This document shows positions 41,195 through 52,452 of a stretch of DNA of 64,000 bases, one piece after another. The DNA is from Acholoe squamosa (taxonomy: Eukaryota; Annelida; Polychaeta; Phyllodocida; Polynoidae), in NCBI GenBank assembly GCA_949317995.1, contig OX439036.1, positions 6,056,356-6,120,355 of the forward strand, in the 5' to 3' direction. Positions within the stretch are counted from its first letter, which is position 1. Each line of letters opens with the position of its first letter. A program made the translations under genes and the position numbers. Below the pieces are notes generated by a model. That model saw only the letters and a program-made list of their open reading frames with translations. It was not told where the DNA came from and searched no databases.

Positions 41195-41575
41195 TGTCCC
41201 CCCGGGGGGTGGGGGGACTTCATATATTGGACATACAAACATGTGCGGCTGGCAAGGGTACTTTTTCAGCAAAATGTCCCTATCAAGGGTCTGTTTTCAG
41301 ACCAATATGTCCCTAGCAAGGGTCTGGTTTCAGACCAAAATGTCCCTAGCAAGGATCAACTTTCAGCAAAACAAAATACCCAGATTCATGTGAAAATTCA
41401 GAAACTTTGAGGATAATCTAAGATTGTTATGGCAAAAGTTTCCTAGCAAGGGTAGGGTTTTGAAAAAATACAACCTGTGAACGAGTGCCCTAGAAAGGGT
41501 CAGGGTAGTCGCGGGTTCAGCCACACACCCGTATAAAATGAATGAAGTGCCCCCCACCCCTGTCTTGGGAGCTTG
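41195..41575. mobile_element. Family G element, inverse of 4332-4750
   Basis: CCCCGGGGGGTGGGGGGACT at the left; AACATGTGCGGCTGGCAAGG; modules AAAATGTCCCTAGCAAGG and CTGGTTTCAGACC repeated; ACACACCCGTATAAAATGA at the right. Open frames up to 114 codons reflect the modules. Confidence 0.8.
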
Positions 41576-41735
41576 TCCTCTGAAAGTGGTTGTTGGCTAA
41601 CCTAGGCCTACAGCATCCTGACCAACCTCCTGACCAAGCTTTAACAACGCAGAATGGTTAAAAATTGGGGTTGATATGACATTTTTCAACCATATTTTTC
41701 TATTGACTTTTAGCCAACCTCGTGAGAATGGTCTA

Positions 41736-43006
41736 CCCGGACCAGAAGGCAGTATCTACTTCTCCTATCAGTGGCTACTGAGAATATGCTGATCAACAAC
41801 TGCAATATGCAGTAGGTACTGCTGAAATACTTCCAAAACAGCTGACTCTACACTGCATTTTCAGTCTAGACTCAGTAGTGTACTGACTATCAACTGAATG
41901 TTAATAGATTCCAGAAATTATACACTCTGTGCAGCAGCATAGATGCAGTAGTCTACTGACCATCTACTGGTATGACTGTCCATTCATGGATTATTTACCT
42001 GATGCTTCTAAGACAGTCCATAGTGTGAATGTCAGTATGGTTGTGAACAGCAATCAAAAGATTCAGTAATGTAATAATGAAACTATCCAGTGTTTGTGGA
42101 GACAAGCATACTTCACCCCTTTGCATATGAATATCTTATTCAGTGCCAGTAATGGATACACATGGATGTTGGAGTGTATGGAAGTAAGGAATTACTCACT
42201 GACTTTATATAGGGTACAAATATACTGAATCATCAAGTATTCTTTTGGTCCCCATCATGACATATTTTTTTTACATAGTATCCATGTATCATTGATAATT
42301 ACAAAGTGCTTGTCTCATCACCTTAACATCAGTAAACCGAAAGGCATTATACTATAGCAGCACTCTATAGATATGTCTACTCTTACCCTTTTGCTATGGT
42401 AAGAGTTACCCAATACTACTGAATCAATACTGCCCTAGCCCCCTCCTACATGATTTGCATGCACTACTAGGAAGTAGTAACTGCTTCACATAGCTGATGG
42501 GGCGGTGGCTCAGGGGGCTAATGCGTTGGTAGAGTAATCAGAAAATCCCAAGTTCAAATCCAGCAAGGACCACCTAGAGAGGCATTGGTAGTGCCAGTAC
42601 TAGAACAGCGGCTGCTTCTTTTATGCTTCTACCTGCCCCCAGCAGTAGTTCTCAGTATGATCTACTGCTTAACTACTGCTATAGCAGCAGCCATGCAGTA
42701 GTGCTGATTGAACACTGCCCCAACCCCATATATGGTCATGCAGCATTAAATAAGTAGATACTGTTCAAATGCTGCCATCTAATTTACATAATTGGGACAA
42801 CTGATTCAATACTGCTTGCATGCTGCTAATACTACTATTCTACTACTGTATCACTGCTGCAAGTTTTGTGGTGCTGAGCAGTAGAATGACAGTAGATGCT
42901 GATACAATACTGTTTCTGATGCTGCTTTCACACTGAATCACTACTGTCACACCACACTGTTTCCCAGCTGCTTTAGTGCTGCATTTCTACTGCATTTTGG
43001 TCCGGG
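41736..43006. mobile_element. Family L element, 1.27 kb, TIR plus many CAGTAGT motifs
   Basis: Ends CCCGGACCAGAAGGCAGTA and TACTGCATTTTGGTCCGGG are inverted, and both are flanked outside by TA. Throughout the interior the words CAGTA, TACTG, ACTACTG and CTGCT recur in both directions (for example 41868-41960 and 42640-42960). No open frame. This fits a non-autonomous DNA element with dense subterminal repeats. Confidence 0.8.
42499..42570 (+). tRNA. tRNA-like unit inside family L (Pol III A and B boxes)
   Basis: GGGGCGGTGGCTCAGGGGGC contains the A-box form TGGCTCAGGGG. After about 35 bp AAGTTCAAATCC matches the B box GGTTCAAATCC with one change. The stems are weak (acceptor GGGGCGG faces GGACC only partly) and no reliable anticodon stem can be drawn. 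It is probably a SINE head or a decayed tRNA, not a working gene. Confidence 0.4.
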
Positions 43007-43309
43007 TATGTACTAGTATGGACCTCACTGAGACAATGATACATTCTCTATTGAGACTGTCAGTAGAATATATCATACCATGATATACTTACAACTATAT
43101 GCACATATAACAAGGGATGATGTACAGAATAGACCTGTGTAATGAATATTTAGGTCAGTGATGCCTGGTATTGGCCATTACAAGGTCCACAATGGTCTGG
43201 AGGACAGCTAGAGTTATAATGCTAAGCAGTATCTTTACTTGGATTCCTAATAAGTTCAGTCTGTACGAAAACTACCAAAAAAGCCAGTAATATTCTCTAA
43301 AAAATGGCA
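43007..43309. other. Nothing recognised
   Basis: Spacer between L and H elements without open frames. Confidence 0.5.
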
Positions 43310-43535
43310 TACTATATAAGTAAATGTCAATGACCATGGGATATTTTAGCATCGTATTCACTGAGGTGAGGCTGTTTGTATTCAATGATGCCTTATAGGC
43401 TGAGTTGAATGCGGACAGGCCTCACCAAGGTGAATGCGATGCTAAAATATCCCATTGGGAGTTGACATTTGTATTTATGTCATGGCTACACAGGTTTGAT
43501 AGCATTTAAATAAAGAAACTCAACAATATTAAGCT
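43310..43535. mobile_element. Family H hairpin element
   Basis: TGGGATATTTTAGCATCGTA and TTCAC pairs with GTGAATGCGATGCTAAAATA and TCCCA; the inner GAGGTGAGGCTGT...GGCCTCACC arm surrounds GCCTTATAGGC. The tail GCATTTAAATAAAGAAACTC and AACAATATT is shared with 61390-61440. Confidence 0.75.
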
Positions 43536-44318
43536 CTGTCTGCAGCAGCAGGTCAAACGATCATTAGCCATTGAATACGGGCCCACCGTATTCCATCCCC
43601 CCATCGAATACAGTGCTTCTAGTACTAATCTATAGTAACGGTCGTATCTGCCATGACATAAATAAATATATTAACCTTCAGTCTACGCATTCACCCCGTC
43701 TTACAATACAAATAATTACACCACACCAGCATGGCCAGATTTTCTTTTTGTATAGACATATATCCCTGACAGTTCAGTTGATAGATACTGTATGACTAAT
43801 CAGCCAATTCTAACCTCTTATACCGCGTGATATATGCCTGTACACATGACAGAACTGATTACATTCATCTCCCACTTTTATCTCTCACAACGTTTTAACC
43901 TTTGGCCCTGTCTGTTGTTAAACACAATCTAAATGTGGATCCTACTCCATATCTCTGTTGGGCAACAAGGGCTCCTGTACCGAGAGGTAAGGGGCATCCC
44001 TTTTTGTCTGCCTTATATGTAATATTACCTCAAGTACTACGGCTGTATTAGCTTTGGAAAGGAAAGAAAAGGAAAAATAGAGTTGACTGTCTACCATTGA
44101 TTGCTAAATAGATTATTTAAAGTGGTTTGCATGGTACATTTATTATTTCACCTTTTCCCAAAGTTACTGGCCCTATGTCATGCCCACGCAAATTTCAGAG
44201 ACAATGCCACTATGTAGCGTACAGCTCAAATTATACATTTAATTTCAACGGAAATAGAAAAGCACTTATTCTGCATTATCTATACTATTACTGAGAGAAG
44301 ACACGACATATTGAAAGT
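43536..44318. other. No gene seen
   Basis: A 74-codon frame at 43571-43795 has no supporting features. Confidence 0.5.
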
Positions 44319-44574
44319 TTTACACTTTAAGGGCCGCTGATGCATTAATGCATCATGCCCATTGGTCGTCATGATGCTCCAATGAAGTGATGGCGAGACT
44401 GCTCGCCAGCACTTCATTGGAGCATCATGCCGACCCTCCAGGAGTATGTATATACTCGGTATATGTATCAACCCCATAGGGTCGGCATGATGCTCATATG
44501 AAGTGCTGGCAAGCAGCATCATGAAGACCAATGGGCATGATGCATTAATGCATCAGCGGCCCTTAAAATGTTAA
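44319..44574 (+). mobile_element. Family A element, third arm truncated
   Basis: ACACTTTAAGGGCCGCTGAT to CAGCGGCCCTTAAAATGTTAA. Arm 1 is nearly perfect (AATGAAGTGATGGCGAG ACTG CTCGCCAGCACTTCATT). Arm 2 is enlarged by a TATATACTCGGTATATG insertion. The third arm keeps only its left half (GATGCTCATATGAAGTGCTG) before GCATCATGAAGACC. Confidence 0.88.
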
Positions 44575-44867
44575 ACGTTTGAACTAATGAATGAAGATAG
44601 ATAATGGCAGACGGTGGTTTTCAGGAGGTGTAAAGGATTTGGTGTCACGTGTACAATGGGGCTGTAGCCTACATGCTGGGTGCAGACCCATCCAGAATCG
44701 ATATAAAAATATAAAACATATAAAAATACCTTTATGAATGATCCCTTTGATTAATGATTCCATTGACCTCAATGTTGGAGTACCATAATGAACACCAACA
44801 CGAAATATACATATACAAACGTTAAAGCTCATAGATTATCCAGTAGTTTTTAGAAAATATATCTCAG
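44575..44867. other. Nothing recognised
   Basis: No coding or repeat feature supported. Confidence 0.5.
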
Positions 44868-45200
44868 GCCTGAAAAATTGGTTTGCTTCATCACCTGACC
44901 GACTCTAGCAGAGCAGGGTCGGTCCTACAGGGATTTTTTTTTTGTTTTTTTTTAATTTTGAGAATTTAAGGGAATCTTTAGGAGTTGTATGATTTTTGTC
45001 TTATTTGACATCCATTTTTCATGGACTTAATGTATGGGTCTAGAGTTAATAGATTAATCATGCATACCTTCTGTATGTTTTTCACATTATGGTTTTCATA
45101 CTCTTACCGTAAAATCAAAGAATCAGATGGATCTACCCATACACTTCTTTTCAAAATATAAAATCCGACCTACAACCCTTGGTGTTTGAGCCATGTTCCA
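44868..45200. mobile_element. Family J element
   Basis: GGTTTGCTTCATCACCTGACC and GACTCTAGCAGAGCAGGGTC at the left, AAAATCCGACCTACAACCC and TTGGTGTTTGAGCCATG at the right; same layout as 39540-39850 with a poly-T insertion at 44933-44953. Confidence 0.65.
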
Positions 45201-45800
45201 TGACATGACATTCTTCTGACCTTACACCCATGTGATTACACTTTCATGACATGACATTCTTGACATGACATTCATGACATGACATTCACGACATGACATT
45301 CTTTTGACCTTATAACCATGTGATTACACTTTCATGACATGACATCCATGACATGACATTCTTTTGACCTTATACCCATGTGATTACACTTTCATGACAT
45401 GATATTCATGACATAACATTCTTTTGACCTTATACCCATGTGATTACACTTTCATGACATGACGTTCTTGACAGGACATTAATGACATGACATTCTTTTG
45501 ACCTTATAACCATGTGATTACACTTTCATGACATGACATTCATGACATGACATTCATGACATGACATTCTTTTGACCATATACCCATGTGATACACTTTC
45601 ATGACATGACATTCCTGACATGGCATTCATGACATGACATTCTTTTGACCTTATACCCATGTGATTACACTTTCATGACATGACATGACATTCTTTTGAC
45701 CTTATACCCATGTGATTACACTTTCATGACATGACATTCATGACATGACATTCATGACATGACATTCTTCTGACCTTATACCCATGTGATACACTTTCAG
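45201..45800 (+). repeat. Composite minisatellite: ~46-bp block plus variable 14-bp ATGACATGACATTC units
   Basis: GTGATTACACTTTCATGACA recurs nine times. The gaps between copies (about 51, 60, 74, 88 bp) differ by multiples of about 14, set by how many 14-bp ATGACATGACATTC subunits lie between. This is a two-level tandem organisation. Confidence 0.92.
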
Positions 45801-46194
45801 GTCCATTAATACATTCATACATCAGACATAATGCATACTTGCTTCCCTGGCGAGTTACTCACATTGATTACACCAGTGCATCAGTGATTGGCATGATGCA
45901 CCAACCAATGCATTGTGACACACTTAAAGATCTATGGCCTTTTATAAAGACAAACCTCAAGTCTGTCCTTGAGAAAAAAAAAGTGAAAAGCAGAAAATCT
46001 TGTACAAATAGCAGGGGCATGCATACATATATTACATGCATACACACACGGGAGGATGACATAGATCTTTGTGAAAAAAAAAACCTTTTTTTCTTCATCA
46101 TTATTTGTCTAAATGTTTGACAACGTAGGAGAGCATCTAGGGTATGTATGCAAAAGGAATTGGGACAATCCTCACAGGTAGAGTAGAATTTTAT
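45801..46194. other. Family A scraps; no gene
   Basis: 45822-45925 has AATGCATACTTGCTTCCCTG, GGCGAGTTACTCAC and GCATGATGCACCAACC. The 93-codon frame 45839-46120 begins in this relic and is not supported. Confidence 0.45.
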
Positions 46195-46372
46195 GCATCA
46201 ATCTTACCCCTTTGAAAGCAGATGCTGCAGGAGTCATGACGCACCGATGAAGTGCTGGTCAGTCTGCTCACCAGCACTTCATTGGTGCATCATGCCGACC
46301 TTCTCTGGTTGTATCAATCAACCACATAGGGTCTCCATGATGCATGAATGCATGCATCAGTGGCCCTTAACC
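46195..46372 (+). mobile_element. Family A element, shortened
   Basis: GATGCTGCAGGAGTCATGACG, arm CGATGAAGTGCTGGTCAG / CTCACCAGCACTTCATTGG, ATGCATGCATCAGTGGCCC end. Confidence 0.72.
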
Positions 46373-46819
46373 TGACCATCCTCCGACTATGGTAGAAAGA
46401 GAATCAAGTATTCACAGCGTGCCATCACCACTTCATTGGGGCATCACACCCTCCCTTCGGCTATGTTTGAGCCATCAAATTGGCATGATCCATGATTGTA
46501 GCCAGGACTACATCCATCCATCATGACGATCAATTGACATGATCCACTGATGCAATAGTCTCCGCCCAAGGGCTTACAGGCCATAAGCTTTTGTCAACTC
46601 TTGGCCCAATTCGTGAATATCATCCCATATCATCACCCCATACATATACCCAGGTATACAGGATCCTGACCCTTTCACGTTAGTAGTATTTGTGGAACAA
46701 ATAACTGCCGCCAAAGGAGAACCCTGCAGGTATCCATTACCCACACTGACAACACAACCAATGTTACACAAACTACAAAAATGGACATTAGAAAATCACA
46801 TCAAAAGGTCCATGATCCT
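46373..46819. other. Degenerate family A copy and spacer
   Basis: 46425-46560 carries CACTTCATTGGGGCATCAC, GGCATGATCCATGATTGTAG and CATCCATCATGACGATCAA. 46566-46819 has nothing recognisable. Confidence 0.45.
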
Positions 46820-47000
46820 AAGCCTTTAAGGGCTGCTGATTGAGAAATGATGCACCAATGAAGTGTTGGCGAGACTGCTCGCCAGCACTTCATTTGAGCA
46901 TCATGCCGACCCTCCGGGGTGTATCAACCACTAGCACTTCATTGGTGTATCATGACGACAAGTGGGCATGATGCATTCCTGCATCAGCAGCCCTTAAAGG
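46820..47000 (+). mobile_element. Family A element, missing half of arm 3
   Basis: AGCCTTTAAGGGCTGCTGAT at the left; arm 1 CCAATGAAGTGTTGGCGAG ACTG CTCGCCAGCACTTCATT; right end CGACAAGTGGGCATGATGC and GCATCAGCAGCCCTTAAAGG. The left part of the closing stem is deleted. Confidence 0.78.
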
Positions 47001-47344
47001 CTTCACCTTGGAGCAGTAGAAGAAAGGGGTAACATCCTTGGGATCCTACTATATACTGCTATGGGGTCACGACTGTGGTTTACAAATATGGGTTAATGCT
47101 CTCTTCCGAACAGACTCATTATCATGTTATTTGTACAGGAAATGAAGATAATAAAAAGAAAAAAAGCTTCCTGAAGATCGTAACATAGGATTGGTGGAAA
47201 TTGGCAAGACAAACACTACGAAATGTACTGCTCTGAAACAACATGTACATCAAAACAATTTAAAGTGGCGTGCATATTACACACAATAACCTGTGAAATG
47301 ACATAAACATGGTACATTCAATGTGTCCAACTTTCAATATTTGT
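47001..47344. other. No gene; presumed intron downstream of the large exon
   Basis: No coding or repeat feature. On the minus strand it lies after the donor of the 47555-51881 exon. Confidence 0.5.
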
Positions 47345-47505
47345 GTTAACCCTTTATTGCCGCCATATGCTACAGCATAGGTACACCCCCATAGGTTCGT
47401 CCTGATGTTCCAGTGTAGTGCTGGTGAGCAGAGCCATTAGCACTTGTTTGCACATCATGGTGGCAATGCTGCACTCCTGAATCAGCGCTCCTTAAGGGGT
47501 CAAGA
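47345..47505 (+). mobile_element. Family A element, diverged, in intron
   Basis: TTAACCCTTTATTGCCGCC at the left, GTGTAGTGCTGGTGAGCAGA, CATTAGCACTTGTTTGCAC, and GAATCAGCGCTCCTTAAGGG at the right. It ends about 50 bp before the splice donor of the large exon. Confidence 0.7.
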
Positions 47506-47554
47506 TATTATGTTGAAAAGGACAAATCTTACAAAAATAATAGGAAGTACTCAC

Positions 47555-50500
47555 CAGGGTCCTTGGGTGACGTAGTGACGTAGGTCGGTATGACGTCAGG
47601 CGGCACCGGAAGCTGACCCTGCGTCTCCCCAGCGTCTCCTGAGCTGCTCGAGGCGTACTTCCTGTTCTGCTCGTTCTTCCGTTTCCGCTGTTCGTACATC
47701 TGCTCACTGGTCGTCTTAGAAGTCCCTGCTGCGTTATTATTCACATTGTCACCGACACCATCAAAGGCCCCAGGTATCCAATCAGCCTGCTTCCTCTTAA
47801 CCCTCATGGATTCAATCAATGTTGCCCTTTCTCCATGGACAATCTCAGGGGCGGCATCATCCAGCTTCCTCACTCTAAATGATGGCTCAGTGGTGGCTAC
47901 AAACTTTAATGCCTTATCCACGGCAGATACAGGCCCGGTCTTCCTGAGGCCGGTGATGGGATCCATATCTCCTGTGGTATCACCTGTGGTGGTAGTAGTG
48001 GTAGAGGATGGGCCCACCTGGAGGAGGTCTGGGGCCGTGTGTCCTGACGTCTGCTGCAGGTGTGCTGGTGGTTGTTGTACACCTGTGGGGTACTGGAGTG
48101 AGTGTGTACCAGTTGTAGTACTACTACTGCCCCATGGTTGTGCTCCAGTACTGGTACGCTGAGAGGAGGTGGGAGCAATGCTCTGTGTACCGTGAAGATC
48201 CCCTGTAGTAGTACTACTACCACCACCAGTAGTGAAGGTATTACTACTAGTGTCCTCACTGTCCCAGTACAACTGCCCTGTTGCCGCCACACGCCGCACG
48301 GGGGCGCTACCTGTACTGCTACCACTCCCTGCTGCAGCCTGCTGATGCCATGTGGCGCCCTCTGGTGTGGATTCATCAAACTGGTAGTCCTTACCTCCCT
48401 GACTGTGGAACACTGTGGTGCCTGTTCGAGCCACTGCAGATAGCTCTCCACTGCCCTGCCTGCTCGTCCTATGGGTATCAGTTTGTAGGGAGAAGCCCTG
48501 GGTACCTCCAGGGGTGGGGCTTATTATGGATGTGGGTGGAGTACCAGGCGAAGTGGGCGTGGCTGTGGGAGGAGGTGGGGCTTGGCGCTTGTGGCGAGGG
48601 GGTGAGAGTGCAGTGCGTGGCGGAGACGGGGCCATATGGGCAGGTCGTGTCACTCGTTTAGGGCTCGTGAGCTGCTCTGCTGGAGATTTTGTTATTGGTT
48701 CATCTGCCCTACTTTCCTCCCAGGCTGAAGTGACAGCCATAGACCTAGCCTCCATCTTTAAAACAGGTGACTCCTTTGGCGGGGATTCAACCTGATCGTT
48801 CCGTGTCATCTTAATGAGTTTTGGTGCTCCTGGGTTTGCATCTTGTACTGGAGGAGGTGGGGGAGGCGATGTGGGCCGCGTTGATACAGGAGTTAGATTT
48901 AGCACCACACCAGTCTTCTTGGGGCTCGGTGACTTATCCTTCTCCCTCTCCTTCTCTCTATCTTCATCAAGGGAGTCGGAGTGGGAGCGATTGTGATAGG
49001 ACACCAAGGTTATCCCCGAGTCACCATCATCGTCCAGTTTGATACAAGTGCGTGAAGTCCCCCGCATATGAGCTACCTCATCCCCTGACCCAATATGCTT
49101 ACCGGGCTCAAATGTTGCCCGGAATGGCACATCTGTGTCAGATAAGTCTGAGTCGTCAGAGAGTTCACCCGATTTGGCAAGACTAGATGCGTCAAGGTTG
49201 GTGCTACTCTCACTCTCACCATAATTAGAAGCACTTTCATAGGTTGAACTATCCTGGGGTGACACATAAATGTCTGTTTTGTACACCAGCCTGGAGTTCT
49301 CCAGGGGTGTGCCTCTACCCTGGAGCATATACTCCTCCTCAGCTGTCATACCAGATGGTACATTCTCATCACTAGTCTCCGGACGGTACTGATGAGAGTC
49401 AAGATCAAGTATAATGCGTGAGTTCCCACTTTGAGGTCTCTTTGGCGGACTGACCTCAGGACTCGAGAGGTCTACAATTGTCTTGTATGGCTTATCGTTG
49501 ATTAAAGAGTCAAGCCTTTCATTGGCATTGCGCACAGTTTCAGCTCTATTTCCCTTAGTAGCAGTAAATGAATTGTTCATGTTATTGTCATCATCAGCGA
49601 AATCAAGTCTTACGTTTGTCTTATGCCGAAGTTGAGTCTCCGGAGAAGACTTATCGGATAGAGTGATAGTTGTGGCCTTATTGTGTGATGACACATTTGG
49701 ACTTGTCATATTTACCATGACCTGATTCTGATGTTTTACTTGATGCTGAAACCCCACATCTCCATGGTCATCCTCATCCCGTAAACTCAAAATAACTGTG
49801 TTTCCTTTCTGAGGCGAATCCTCTGCATCAACACTAGACTCTAACAGGTCATCATGCTGATAGCCGAACAAAGTGGCTCGCATGCGATCCAACTCGAGCT
49901 TTCTTTGCTGAGCCTCCATGTCTTCTTCTTCTTCAGTTTCTGCGAGGTTTTCTGAATGCCCTGTATAATAACTACCTGAGTCTATCTCACCCTGATCATG
50001 CTTCTGTACTAAGTTTCTGCCTTCTGTCAATGAGCTGGTATCATGTGTTGAGCTAGGTCGTTGTTTCCATGAGGGTCGCTTCTTCCTAGGGGGTGCTATT
50101 GGAGAGCTGTGCTGCTGGGGCCCTAATTTGGGATGTTCTATGTAGGCTATAGAGTGGGGGCGGGAGCGACCAGGCGCCTGAGACTCCTGGTCTGGGGGAT
50201 GGACAGGTCTCCTTGGAGGTGCGGATGGAGGTGTCGGCGCTCGCCGCTTGGGTGAGGAACGCAGTGGACTCGGAGCAGACTCTTGAGCCTTCTCTCCCTG
50301 GGAATCAATCGACACAAATATTGGCTGAGTAGGATCTAAAGTCTGTTTTTCACTGCCAACAGTGACCTTTTTATTGTTTTCACTAGAGAGCTTTGTCACT
50401 TGAGACGTACCAGCACTAGTCCGCTCTCGCAGTTTCTCTAACTTCTTTCGTGGAGATTTCCTCCTCGGTGGAGGGATAGGTGAGGCATGTTCAGAGAAGA

Positions 50501-51881
50501 AGTTGGGTGGCAATGAGATGCGATACTGGGCTGCATTGGCACTTTGTGTCTGAGGTCTGGGTTTTACTACTACAGGCTCCTGGATCTCTATGGGTTTATC
50601 TAAGGTAGGAGGTGTGACAATATCTATAGGATTCTCTTTAATTTGAGCTTTAACGATCTCTGGAGGCTTCTCTACAACAGGAGGTATCACATTCTCTATA
50701 GGCTTGTCTGCAGTTGGAGGTATCACACTTTCCGGATTGAAAGACTCTGATGTTTGCTGAGCGTTCCAAGGAGAAGAGGTTCTAAAGTCATCATCACCAG
50801 CCTTGGACTTGGCAACTACTTCTACGCATGCCTCTTTGCGTTTCTGCTCCTGATTATTAACACTTACACTAATCTCATTATTAGAGTCAGGCAGAAGAGG
50901 ACTGAAATCTTCTGACTCCACAACTTTTTGAGATTCTACTTGAGTAACTATTATGTGCTCCTCATTTTCAATTTTGACATCTTTGAGAGAAGTGTCACTT
51001 TGTTCGGGCTCCTGAGATAATTCTATAATTTTGCTGTCCTGACTAAGATCCTCACATTTGGCACCATCAGTTTCAAACAATGCTGAATCAGGATCACCAC
51101 TAGGCGTATCTTGCACTAACTCCTCTTTCTGTTCTACTTGCAAACTGCCCTTATCCCTCAAATCATCAAGTTCTCTATCATTTTCATCATCACACACCTT
51201 TTTAATCACATTATTGTTACTTTCACCAGGTTTACTTATGGCAACATTACGCACCTTATTACTAGAATCTTTGACTTCCTTTTCAGTTTTCCCTGCAGCA
51301 GAGGCTTCTGAGTTTGCAGTCTCCCCACTCTCCAAGGCCTCACTTTTCTGACACTCTGCCCCAAGTTCTGGTGAAGAGGCTAGTGATGGTTCAGTTATGC
51401 CACTCTCTACCCTATCACTCTCCTCTCCACTCTCTGGGAGTACTGATCCACTGCTCTCTGACACAGTCTCTTTATGAGTCCCTCCCTCTGACACAGTCTC
51501 TTTAAGAGCCTCCCGCTCTGACGCGGCCTCTTTAAGGGCCTCACTATCTGGCGCGGCCTCTTTAAGGGCCTCCCTACCCTTTAATTTATCCTGAATGAAC
51601 CCCCTGGAGGCACTAGTAGGCTGGCTAGAGTCAGACAGACTCCTTCTGCTGCCAAAGTCATGCAGGAGACGCGCGCGGTTATAGGCGTCCCCGTAGTTCC
51701 GTCGTTGTGCGGTGGTGGCGCTGGTGGTTGGGAGGAGGAGGCGGGAACTGCCGGAGAGGAGTTCTAGCGTCCCGTCACTGCTAATACGGCGTCTGGATAA
51801 CGGGTTCTGCCAACCTCCTACACTAACAGGGGTGGGAGAGGACGCAGGGGGAGAGGACGCCTTCTCTGCTGATGGGGTCTC
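47555..51881 (-). CDS. Large internal exon of a disordered, Ser/Pro-rich protein, function unknown
   Basis: Minus-strand exon of 4,327 nt. Its acceptor is TTATTTTCAG then GAGACCCC, and its donor is GACCCTG then GTGAGT. It is open throughout in one frame, about 1,442 residues, ending in phase 1. The start and stop codons lie in other exons; the GTG at 51494 is an ordinary valine. Residues, counted from the exon start: 103-142, four 10-residue repeats like EALKEAASE; about 383-432, VIPP/KPIE-type repeats; 465-475 SPIPPPRRK, 553-562 APPRRPVHPP and 595-605 APPRKKRPSWK, basic Pro clusters resembling SH3 ligands; 645-672 an EEEE-rich segment into a short coiled coil (QQRKLELDRMRATLF); about 690-1000, seven hydrophobic/acidic motifs such as TIVDLSSPEVSP and RIILDLDSHQ; 1003-1010 PPPPPP; 1180-1305 Ser/Thr/Gly-rich; 1319-1376 a basic, more ordered block with KFVATTEPSFRVRKLDD and IESMRVKRKQADWIPG. 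It is probably a cytoplasmic or nuclear scaffold or cytoskeletal adaptor (inference). I do not recognise the family and give no symbol. Confidence 0.9.
51456..51575 (-). repeat. In-frame 30-bp coding minisatellite, 4 units
   Basis: On the plus strand the words CCTCTTTAAGGGCCTC / TCTCTTTAAGAGCCTC recur every 30 bp. Each unit encodes ten residues (EALKEAA-type, then EALKETV and THKETV). The outermost units differ most, so the array is older at one side. Confidence 0.88.
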
Positions 51882-52137
51882 CTGAAAATAAAAGAAAAAA
51901 AGTCCAAATAAATCAACTTATCTGAATAATTTTTGTAGCTCTGTCATTAGAGTTTAGACCCTATATAATGCGCATTCTTGGAAGAAAAGAGATGACATGT
52001 CTTAATAGTTGTTGCGTGCACATAGGTGTGGAAACAGAAAGTTAGAGGCCCCAATGAAACTCTGAATATAACTTTAAAATTACAACAAAAGAAACATGGA
52101 GTTGTTTTTTGGTGATAGGCAAATCCAAAGTACATAG
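51882..52137. other. Presumed intron upstream of the large exon
   Basis: The pyrimidine-rich tract of the acceptor lies at 51885-51900 (minus strand). No branch point or further exon can be named with confidence. Confidence 0.55.
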
Positions 52138-52278
52138 GCCACCTCAGCAATATACATATACCTGTCAGAGACACTATATAACTACGCTACATCTATGCCG
52201 TGTTGGTCTCACCTCAGCAGTATCCATATACCTGTCAGAGAAACTATATAACTCCAATACATCTACGCCGTTTTTGTC
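52138..52278 (+). repeat. Tandem duplication of a ~70-bp unit
   Basis: CACCTCAGCAATATACATAT, ACCTGTCAGAGACACTATA and ACATCTATGCCGTGTTGGTC are repeated as CACCTCAGCAGTATCCATAT, ACCTGTCAGAGAAACTATA and ACATCTACGCCGTTTTTGTC. Confidence 0.85.
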
Positions 52279-52452
52279 TGTTGTACAAATAATTAACTGA
52301 CCGCCAGGTACACGCCGTGACAGGGAGTCCCCACCCAAGGTAATGGCAAAGTTGAGTTAACCCCCTAAGGATCACTGCATGTCATGGTTCAGGATCATGG
52401 ACGCGGTCCTAGCGAGTAACTCAACAGTGGTACGTTCATATATCACCCAAAC
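52279..52452. other. Short family A relic
   Basis: GAGTTAACCCCCTAAGGATC at 52354 and GCGAGTAACTCAACAGTGG at 52412 are family A words; nothing else is recognised. Confidence 0.45.

Noticed and set aside
51492-51494. Start codon for the large protein at GTG 51494.
   Set aside because: The frame continues upstream to a good splice acceptor at 51881, so the exon is internal; animal nuclear genes rarely start at GTG.
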